From Bacteroidota bacterium (lineage in GTDB: Bacteria; Bacteroidota; Bacteroidia; Bacteroidales; B18-G4), in the NCBI GenBank assembly GCA_030635045.1, contig DAOVZP010000142.1:1-5400 (forward strand): DNA of 5,400 bases, read 5' to 3'. Shown piece after piece: positions 1 to 5,400 of this stretch. The stretch's first letter is position 1; every line of letters begins with the position of its first letter. The notes under the pieces are model-generated. The model was not told where the DNA came from. It was given only the letters and a program-made list of their open reading frames with translations, and did not search any database. A program made the translations under genes and the position numbers.

Positions 1-2038
1 CCCACCAGATATCAATGAATTCGATGTATTTCTTTTCTGCATGTATAAGCGGCTTAACATTCCCCCTTTGATCCAGTAATCCGGGAATGCTATCCATCTG
101 TGCAACATTGAGCATACGGCCATCTTTCATATCTGACAGCTCTGCCAGAAGATCATGTGCCGCCCGTAAGAATATCTTTTCCGTTACAACCGGAGTAACG
201 ACAAAACCACCATTATCTGTGAATACCGTCTCCTCAACATGCGTAACAGCTTTATAGGTATAAGTACCTACACCCAATCCACCGGCATTAAGCGTATAGG
301 CTTCGCCGGTCCTGCTGAAAATATATTCGTAGGTATTTCCATCTTCATCTTTTATCTCCATGTTAACATCGGGCTCATTGAAAGGTTCAAAGCTTTCATT
401 GTATAACTCTGCATCGATGGTAACGGGTGTGTTTTCAGGAAATCGCTGAAGTGAACTGACACGGAATTGCCGTTTATCGTCATTCACAGCAAGGAACTGA
501 ATACTCTTGTTAATGATATCGTTGAAGGCCTGATGATCACCGGTGATCAGCCAGCTTTTCATCCGCCATCTCCATATCCCCGTGCCTGCGATCACACCAC
601 TTTTTATGTTTCTGCCGCTTTGCATTACCCACAAAGGATCGCTGCTCTCGATATCGCCAATTTTCTGATAAAACAACACCCTGGCCGAATTGGCAACATT
701 ATATCTGGCAAAAGGTGTATTCAGAGGAGGTAAAAATGGCATAAGGCCGGCAAGCTCATCACTAACATTAAAAGTGATGAATGCTTTATTCAATGTGGCC
801 TGCACCTCATTCATTCCTCTATTGTTATAGGGATGAACCTGTATGCCTGAGCTAAGCCGGTTAAAAGAGATGAAACTTGTTTGTTCACCCAGAATAAAAA
901 GAAGCGGTACTTCCGCCCTTGAAAGCCTGTTCATCAATCCCGGCGAAACCGGTGAAACAGAAGGCAGCTGATGCAGGATCACCAGGCTGTAGCCCTCCAA
1001 CGGGCCTGCGAACTCATCAATGAGCATGTCATCCACCTCATAATTGATATTGCTGCTTACGGCTTCCTTGAGTGCACTGATGTCGGGATGAGGAGAATTA
1101 GCAAGGATCAATATCTTCTGTTTTGACTCAAGTACTTCCACAAAGAGGTCATAGCGGTTGTTTTCCAGTGTCACCTCATCTTTGTTCGATCTTATCCTTA
1201 ACACGTAATGATGTGTACCGGCTTCATCAGCGGCCATGTTCAGTCTGAGCGTTTTTGAGAAATTATCACCTTCAACCAGGATCTGCCGCTTTTCAATATT
1301 TTTTCCACCTTCGGAAAGGCTCAGGCTGACAGTTGCACCGGACATTTTCTGAGCATTAAGAATGATCTCGACAGGAAAATCGTTGCCCTGAAATGCAATC
1401 CTGTTATATAATACACGCTTTAAAAAGGCATCTCTTCTTACAGAGGTATCACCCAGTGCAAGGGTATATACAGGACAGGATACACCGGATGCCTGATATA
1501 CCGGGTTGAAACCCTTATTAAAGATTCCGTCGGTAGCAATTATCATTGCCCCCAGGTTCCTGTTCACAAACCTGATATCCATCATTTCGAATAATGAGGA
1601 GATGTCGGTCTCCCGCTTATCGAAACCCAACGTATCAAAAGATGCTGTGGTCAATGGTATTACCTCATCACCAAAGGTAAACAGCCTGACTTCAAAGTCC
1701 TCGCTCAGCCTTTCAATAAGATGATTAAGCGAAGTAAGATATTCATTTCTGTAGTAGGAAGAGTCATCATTGAGCACCACCGACATGCTGTTATCCTGTG
1801 CAACAACGATGATGGGTTTTTCCACTGTACGGCTGCTCAGCCTGAGTAATGGTGAGAGCAACAGAAAGGCGATCAATGTTACAAGGACAAACCTGCTGAC
1901 TCCCAAAAGCCTTTTCACCCATACAGGAAATTCATTCTTGTTTTCACGAAAATATAACACCATGGAAGCCACAATACCGGCCAGGATACAAAGTAATATG
2001 TACCAGGAAGGAAAGCCGGTGATGATGTTAAAATCCAA
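1..2038 (-). CDS. Membrane-anchored VWA-domain protein with a GATase1-like central region (3' end cut by window edge)
   Basis: An uninterrupted minus-strand frame of 679 codons, open through the left edge. Numbering is from the TTG at 2038-2036. Seen: two N-terminal hydrophobic segments (about residues 12-30 and 47-67) separated by a charged loop. A von Willebrand A-like domain follows, with a MIDAS-type D-x-S-x-S (D82, S84, S86 in QDNSMS), a probable MIDAS threonine in ETDISSLF (T144) and TDG at 169-171. A beta-sandwich-like middle comes next. From about 305 (QKILILANSPHPD) to about 515 the pattern resembles a class I glutamine amidotransferase-like fold, without an evident catalytic Cys-His-Glu triad. 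A second beta-rich domain (about 525-620) precedes the edge. The last residues (IEFIDIWW) look like the start of a C-terminal membrane helix, so probably only a few dozen residues are missing. Such proteins are common in Bacteroidota and usually annotated as hypothetical or VWA proteins, partly like BatA/BatB. Function is unknown; metal-dependent protein binding at the membrane is inferred. It lies 85 bp downstream of fabG and may be cotranscribed with it. Confidence 0.82.
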   Translation of the reverse strand, partial: MDFNIITGFPSWYILLCILAGIVASMVLYFRENKNEFPVWVKRLLGVSRFVLVTLIAFLLLSPLLRLSSRTVEKPIIVVAQDNSMSVVLNDDSSYYRNEYLTSLNHLIERLSEDFEVRLFTFGDEVIPLTTASFDTLGFDKRETDISSLFEMMDIRFVNRNLGAMIIATDGIFNKGFNPVYQASGVSCPVYTLALGDTSVRRDAFLKRVLYNRIAFQGNDFPVEIILNAQKMSGATVSLSLSEGGKNIEKRQILVEGDNFSKTLRLNMAADEAGTHHYVLRIRSNKDEVTLENNRYDLFVEVLESKQKILILANSPHPDISALKEAVSSNINYEVDDMLIDEFAGPLEGYSLVILHQLPSVSPVSPGLMNRLSRAEVPLLFILGEQTSFISFNRLSSGIQVHPYNNRGMNEVQATLNKAFITFNVSDELAGLMPFLPPLNTPFARYNVANSARVLFYQKIGDIESSDPLWVMQSGRNIKSGVIAGTGIWRWRMKSWLITGDHQAFNDIINKSIQFLAVNDDKRQFRVSSLQRFPENTPVTIDAELYNESFEPFNEPDVNMEIKDEDGNTYEYIFSRTGEAYTLNAGGLGVGTYTYKAVTHVEETVFTDNGGFVVTPVVTEKIFLRAAHDLLAELSDMKDGRMLNVAQMDSIPGLLDQRGNVKPLIHAEKKYIEFIDIWW
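2036..2038 (-). other. Probable TTG initiation codon of the VWA-domain gene
   Basis: An in-frame TGA stop at 2056-2054 bounds the frame upstream. Only five sense codons (AAA ACA TAC AGA TTA) separate it from this TTG, and none of them is a usual start. The first in-frame ATG is codon 26, in the middle of the first membrane helix, and the CTG and GTG codons before it would also cut that helix. Starting at TTG gives MDFNIITGFPSWYILL, a sensible short cytoplasmic or periplasmic lead into a membrane segment. No Shine-Dalgarno sequence is seen, which is usual in Bacteroidota. The alternative is a base error or frameshift hiding an ATG further upstream. Confidence 0.62.
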
Positions 2039-2123
2039 TAATCTGTATGTTTTTCAGGATAAAATAATAACCAGGGAATAGCTCCAATAGTATCGGGATT
2101 GAATAATATATGCCTTAAACGGA
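2039..2123. other. Intergenic gap between fabG and the VWA gene
   Basis: This 85-bp AT-rich spacer shows no convincing promoter, hairpin terminator or small gene. The nearest thing to a Bacteroidota -7 box read on the minus strand is TACTATTG at 2092-2085, one mismatch from TAnnTTTG and with no matching -33 TTG. Cotranscription from fabG is therefore the simplest reading, although the gap is longer than in a tight operon. Confidence 0.5.
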
Positions 2124-2876
2124 TCAGGCACTATAGTTCATACCTCCACATACACTGATAACCTGGCCTGTGACATAGGCTGAGAGGTCGCTTGCCAGAA
2201 ATACGCAAACATCTGCAACATCTTCAGGAGTACCGCCCCTGCGCAAAGGGATCTCCTTGATCCAGTCTTCCCTGACATCATCATTCAATGAAGCCGTCAT
2301 CTCAGTTTCAATAAATCCGGGAGCAATTGCATTGCAACGTATATTTCTTGAGCCCAACTCTTTGGAGAGGGATTTAGTGAACCCTAAGATTCCCGCCTTC
2401 GATGCAGAATAGTTTGATTGTCCTGCATTTCCGCTCACACCAACTACAGAACTCATATTTATGATCGACCCACTTCTTTGCTTCAGCATTGACCGGTGAA
2501 TAGCTTTAGTGAGGTTAAAGACAGATTTCAGATTCACTGCCATGATGATATCCCAGTCTTTCTCCTCCATACGCATAAGCAATCCGTCACGGGTAATGCC
2601 GGCGTTGTTGACCAGGATGTCGATGTTGCCAAATTCAGACAGAACATCCGCAACAAGTTGTTCGCTTTGTTGCAAAGAGGAAGCATCTGATGCAAATCCT
2701 TTCCCTTGTACACCAAGTGCAGCAAGTTCTTTTTCCAGGGCTTCCATATTTTCATCCCTGACCAGGTCAGAAAATACAACATCGGCACCGTGTGTAGCAA
2801 ACCTCAGGGCAATTGCTTTGCCTATGCCTCTCGATGCACCTGTGATCAGTGCAGTCTTTCCTTCGAGTAATTTCAT
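2124..2876 (-). CDS. fabG: 3-oxoacyl-[acyl-carrier-protein] reductase FabG (SDR family)
   Basis: Complete, 250 residues, the usual FabG length. It reduces 3-oxoacyl-ACP to (3R)-3-hydroxyacyl-ACP in the cytosolic type II fatty-acid elongation cycle, acting as a homotetramer in the family. Seen: the Rossmann nucleotide motif TGASRGIG (12-19), NNAG (90-93), and the full classical SDR tetrad N115, S143, Y156 and K160 (spacing S-x12-Y-x3-K). IAPGFIETEMT (184-194) and the C-terminal ASDLSAYVTGQVISVCGGM are typical FabG signatures. An acidic residue, D37, ends the second beta strand; in classical SDRs this often favours NADH over NADPH, while R16 in the glycine motif points the other way, so the cofactor is open. 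The ATG at 2876 is chosen because MKLLEGKTALITG is a normal FabG N-terminus. The leader is AT-rich with no Shine-Dalgarno. No acpP, fabD or fabF gene is adjacent in the window, so a related SDR role (for example hydroxyacyl or sugar oxidoreduction) is possible but less likely. Confidence 0.93.
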   Translation of the reverse strand: MKLLEGKTALITGASRGIGKAIALRFATHGADVVFSDLVRDENMEALEKELAALGVQGKGFASDASSLQQSEQLVADVLSEFGNIDILVNNAGITRDGLLMRMEEKDWDIIMAVNLKSVFNLTKAIHRSMLKQRSGSIINMSSVVGVSGNAGQSNYSASKAGILGFTKSLSKELGSRNIRCNAIAPGFIETEMTASLNDDVREDWIKEIPLRRGGTPEDVADVCVFLASDLSAYVTGQVISVCGGMNYSA

Positions 2877-2902
2877 AGCTATTATTTTTTAACTAATATT
2901 TT

Positions 2903-2910
2903 CAAAGATA
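2903..2910 (-). promoter_or_regulatory. Bacteroidota-type -7 promoter element for fabG
   Basis: On the minus strand this reads TATCTTTG, an exact match to the TAnnTTTG -7 consensus of the Bacteroidota primary sigma factor. It ends 26 bases before the fabG ATG, which would give a short leader of roughly 20 bases. A clear -33 TTG is not found at the expected 17-23 base spacing, so the promoter is either weak, helped by an activator, or a chance match in an AT-rich gap. Confidence 0.5.
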
Positions 2911-2950
2911 ACAAAAGCATGTCACTTGCTATTGTGACATTGGCATTTTT
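2911..2950 (-). terminator. Hairpin downstream of the phosphorylase gene: possible terminator, or operator for fabG
   Basis: The core is a perfect inverted repeat, ATGTCAC (2919-2925) and GTGACAT (2934-2940), with an 8-base loop. On the minus strand the stem can extend past a two-base CA bulge through a GC/GC pair, with A-rich sequence before it and GCTTTTGTT after it. It begins 27 bases past the phosphorylase stop codon, so a rho-independent terminator is plausible. The stem is only moderately GC-rich and the T run is interrupted. It also sits just upstream of the fabG -7 box, where a dimeric regulator could bind. The sequence does not decide between the two readings. Confidence 0.45.
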
Positions 2951-2967
2951 CATAAAAGAGCCGGGTT

Positions 2968-5400
2968 TTATATCCACCTTACCAGGCCTGTATCCAGTTT
3001 ATATGGTATCTGTGGGTTTGCCGGATGCATCCTGATCCCATAATCAAGGGCACCGGCATGTTCAATACCAAATTCACAACTGAAAGTTGCCGTTTCCCCC
3101 GATGAGCTTCCCAGTTTCAGTGGTTCTGAAAAAAGGACATCTTTCATCCTGCCATTCTGTTTCTGGCCAAACACCACCTCCATGCCAATATCTTCAGGCA
3201 GGAGTGATCCGCAATCCAAGATGACTTCAGCCTTAAATGATTCACCGAACCTGAGGATATGTTTTGTAGAGTCAGGAACCTTAACGGAGGTGACCAATAT
3301 CTCATCCCAGTGTGAGTTTACTTTTGCCTTCCAGTCTGCAATGCTTTTTGCCATACTGCATTCATTTTTCTTAATGGCTAAAGACCTTTCTGCCAGTTTT
3401 GTATAATACTTCCGGTTATATTCATCCAGCATACGTTTCATGGTAAATTCATTACATATGCCGGCAGTAGAATTCTTGATATACTGAACCCAGCCGGTCG
3501 GGATATTATCCTTTGACAGCTTATAATACCGGGGTATGATATCATCTTCCATGATATTGTATATGGTCTCAGCATCAAGCTCATCCTGAAACTGCTGGTT
3601 CTCGTATGTACGCTTTTCAGGTATGGCCCATCCTGCTTCAGGCTTAAAGCCTTCTGCCCACCATCCGTCGAGAACACTGAAGTTCAGCACCCCGTTCATC
3701 ACGGCTTTCATGCCACTGGTACCTGATGCCTCGAGTGGGCGTGTAGGTGTATTCAGCCAGACATCCACACCCTGCACCAGTTTGCGGGCTACGTTCATAT
3801 CATAATTCTCGATAAATACTATCCTGCCCTGAAATTCCGGTTTCCTCGACATTTCAATAATGTGGCGGATCAGGTCCTGCCCGGCTTTGTCGTTGGGGTG
3901 CGCCTTGCCAGCAAACACGAACTGTACCGGCTGCTTTTCGTTATTTACGATACGGGCAAGGTTCTCTTCATTCATGAATAAGAGCTGTGCACGCTTATAG
4001 GTCGCAAATCGCCTTGCAAAGCCAATGGTCAACACATTCTCATCCAGGCGCTCCAGCGTTTTGACAATATGCTGCGGAGCCTCCTGCCGGCGCGTCATTT
4101 CTGTAGTCAGCCTCTCCTTCAGGAACTCGAATAATTCTTTCTTAAGCTTTTTTCTTATATCCCATATCACCTGATCGGGTACTTCCCGGATCATTTGCCA
4201 GTATTCCTGCTCCGACTGCCTGTTATAAAATTCTTTTCCGAAGGTTTCCCTGAAAAGGTTTCGCCAGAGGCGTGAAGTCCATGTGCCATAGTGTACACCA
4301 TTGGTTACATGGCCAATATGCACCTCAGAGGGAAAATACCCCGGGAACATTCTGCTGAACAGCTCCCTGGAAACCTCACCATGGATCTTGCTTACGCCAT
4401 TCACTTCCTGAGAAAGTTTAAGTGCAAGCACACTCATCGAAAAGTCTCCACGATTGTCGTAAGTATCCATCCTTCCCAATCCCATGAACTCGTCCCAGGA
4501 GATATTCAGCCGTGAAGCATAATGAGGAATATAGGTCCGGACCAGGTCCTCGCTGAAAGGATCGTGCCCCGCCGGAACCGGCGAATGCGTGGTAAAGAGG
4601 GTCGATGACCTGACAATCTCCCTGGCCATGGAAAAGCTGATGATGCGTCCCTCTATCAGCCGTCGTATACGTTCAATACCGATGAATGCCGCATGGCCCT
4701 CATTGCAATGATAAACTTCCGGGCTGACGTCCAATTTTTCCAGCAGGCGGATGCCACCAACGCCAAGCAGCAATTCCTGCTTCAGCCGGTGCTCATTGTC
4801 ACCACCGTAGAGCTGATGGGTGATGGATCTGTCTTTCTCCTGGTTATCATGGATGTCAGTATCAAGAAGGTACAGCGGGATCCGGCCTACATCAAGCCTC
4901 CACGCCTTTGCGTATAGTGAACGGCCCGGCAGCGCTATGCTGATCTTCATCCTATTCCCGTTCTCATCCAATACAGGTTTTATCGGAAGATGGGAGAAAC
5001 GCTGGCGATGATACTGCGATATCTGTTCGCCGTGCGGTGCCAGTTGCTGGTTGAAATACCCGAAGTGGTACATCAGCCCCACGCCGATCATATTCATATT
5101 TGAATCGCTGGCCTGCTTAAGGTAGTCCCCTGCCAGTATACCCAGCCCGCCCGAATATATCTTCACAGATTCATGCAGGCCATACTCCATGCTAAAGTAC
5201 GAGATCCGGGGCGCTGACCCTTCCGGCTTTTCCGCCATATAATTTTGGAACTTCTTAAGTACAGATTTCAGCAAAGACAGAAAATCCTTATCCTGTTCAA
5301 GTTCCTTGTATCGGTCCAGGGTAAGCATCTCCAGCAATGCGACCGGGTTATGGCCACGTTCCTCCCATAATTCAGGGTTCACGCTTTTGAAAAGGGCCTC
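2968..5400 (-). CDS. glgP: Alpha-glucan (glycogen/maltodextrin) phosphorylase, Thermotoga-type short family (5' end cut by window edge)
   Basis: Frame open through the right edge; 810 residues visible, numbered from 5400. It phosphorolyses alpha-1,4-glucan ends to glucose-1-phosphate in the cytosol using pyridoxal phosphate. Seen: the start of the catalytic region with SMEYGL (E72) and the SGGLGILAGD loop (83-92). CNEGHAAF (H236), THSPVPAGHDPF and GHVTNGVH (H370) follow. The phosphate/PLP-contact motif RRFATYKR has R464 and K469, matching Arg569 and Lys574 of muscle phosphorylase. FAGKAHPND comes next, then GTSGMK with the PLP-binding lysine K565 (codon at 3708-3706). The final ~110 residues form a beta-rich accessory domain ending GLVRWI, usual in this family. 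The allosteric N-terminal extension of muscle-type enzymes is absent from the visible part. Upstream of NPELWEERGHNPV the frame continues (EALFKSV), as in homologues, where an NLWWSW-type segment precedes it. Roughly 25-40 N-terminal residues therefore lie outside. The GTG at 5382 should not be taken as the start. Confidence 0.93.
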   Translation of the reverse strand, partial: EALFKSVNPELWEERGHNPVALLEMLTLDRYKELEQDKDFLSLLKSVLKKFQNYMAEKPEGSAPRISYFSMEYGLHESVKIYSGGLGILAGDYLKQASDSNMNMIGVGLMYHFGYFNQQLAPHGEQISQYHRQRFSHLPIKPVLDENGNRMKISIALPGRSLYAKAWRLDVGRIPLYLLDTDIHDNQEKDRSITHQLYGGDNEHRLKQELLLGVGGIRLLEKLDVSPEVYHCNEGHAAFIGIERIRRLIEGRIISFSMAREIVRSSTLFTTHSPVPAGHDPFSEDLVRTYIPHYASRLNISWDEFMGLGRMDTYDNRGDFSMSVLALKLSQEVNGVSKIHGEVSRELFSRMFPGYFPSEVHIGHVTNGVHYGTWTSRLWRNLFRETFGKEFYNRQSEQEYWQMIREVPDQVIWDIRKKLKKELFEFLKERLTTEMTRRQEAPQHIVKTLERLDENVLTIGFARRFATYKRAQLLFMNEENLARIVNNEKQPVQFVFAGKAHPNDKAGQDLIRHIIEMSRKPEFQGRIVFIENYDMNVARKLVQGVDVWLNTPTRPLEASGTSGMKAVMNGVLNFSVLDGWWAEGFKPEAGWAIPEKRTYENQQFQDELDAETIYNIMEDDIIPRYYKLSKDNIPTGWVQYIKNSTAGICNEFTMKRMLDEYNRKYYTKLAERSLAIKKNECSMAKSIADWKAKVNSHWDEILVTSVKVPDSTKHILRFGESFKAEVILDCGSLLPEDIGMEVVFGQKQNGRMKDVLFSEPLKLGSSSGETATFSCEFGIEHAGALDYGIRMHPANPQIPYKLDTGLVRWI

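Noticed and set aside
467..733. Plus-strand open frame of 88 codons opposite the VWA gene
   Set aside because: It lies wholly within a longer minus-strand frame with clear domain motifs, and its translation shows no recognisable motif or hydrophobic pattern. It is an antisense shadow.
1506..2081. Two plus-strand open frames (72 and 103 codons) over the N-terminal part of the VWA gene
   Set aside because: They oppose the MIDAS and membrane-helix coding region and have low-complexity serine/threonine/asparagine-rich translations typical of antisense reading. No promoter or ribosome binding site is evident.
2085..2092. Separate promoter for the VWA gene (TACTATTG on the minus strand)
   Set aside because: It has one mismatch in the core of the -7 consensus and no -33 partner, so it is indistinguishable from chance in an AT-rich spacer.
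2496..2892. Overlapping plus- and minus-strand alternative frames within fabG
   Set aside because: FabG is complete with its whole catalytic tetrad, and the alternative frames have no family signature.
2919..2940. CRP/FNR-type binding site
   Set aside because: The half-sites read TGTCAC-N8-GTGACA, not the TGTGA-N6-TCACA arrangement of CRP or the TTGAT-N4-ATCAA of FNR. A named regulator cannot be assigned.
3182..5011. Several alternative open frames of 60-79 codons (mostly plus strand, one minus) inside the phosphorylase gene
   Set aside because: All are contained in the phosphorylase reading frame, which carries conserved motifs along its length. Their translations resemble nothing recognisable.
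1..5400. A novel defence, mobile or biosynthetic system spanning the window
   Set aside because: The genes are a phosphorylase, a FabG and a VWA membrane protein, with no integrase, transposase, direct repeats, tRNA, nuclease or toxin-like gene and no sharp visible change in base use. The evidence supports an ordinary chromosomal region.

Overview
The window is a slice of a Bacteroidota chromosome, most likely from a Bacteroidales/Marinilabiliales-like or related environmental lineage. Four things suggest this. All three proteins look like Bacteroidota family members. The start sites lack clear Shine-Dalgarno sequences. A TAnnTTTG-type -7 promoter element (TATCTTTG) lies just upstream of the middle gene. 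The 5'-most protein is a membrane-anchored von Willebrand A-type protein of a kind typical of that phylum. The phylum call is an inference from these traits, because no rRNA or marker gene is present.

Layout: all three genes lie on the minus strand, so transcription runs from high to low coordinates. (1) 5400-2968 is an alpha-glucan (glycogen/maltodextrin) phosphorylase of the short Thermotoga-type GlgP family. It is open through the right edge, so its N-terminus is missing. (2) 2967-2877 is a 91-bp intergenic gap holding a perfect 7-bp inverted repeat (possible terminator or operator), followed by a Bacteroidota-type -7 element. (3) 2876-2124 is a complete fabG-type 3-oxoacyl-[acyl-carrier-protein] reductase of 250 residues. 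(4) 2123-2039 is an 85-bp gap with no convincing signal. (5) 2038-1 is a long membrane VWA-domain protein with an apparent TTG start. It is open through the left edge and is probably missing only its last transmembrane helix and tail. No gap without a gene exceeds 100 bases.

Function: the phosphorylase releases glucose-1-phosphate from storage or imported alpha-glucans. FabG performs the first reduction of the fatty-acid elongation cycle. The VWA protein is of unknown function and probably sits in the inner membrane. fabG and the VWA gene could share the promoter in front of fabG, while the phosphorylase seems to be a separate unit. The sequence shows no pathway link among the three beyond shared orientation.

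No mobile element, CRISPR array, RNA gene or defence-type cassette is visible. This looks like an ordinary core-genome region. The least understood item is the VWA/glutamine-amidotransferase-like membrane protein.
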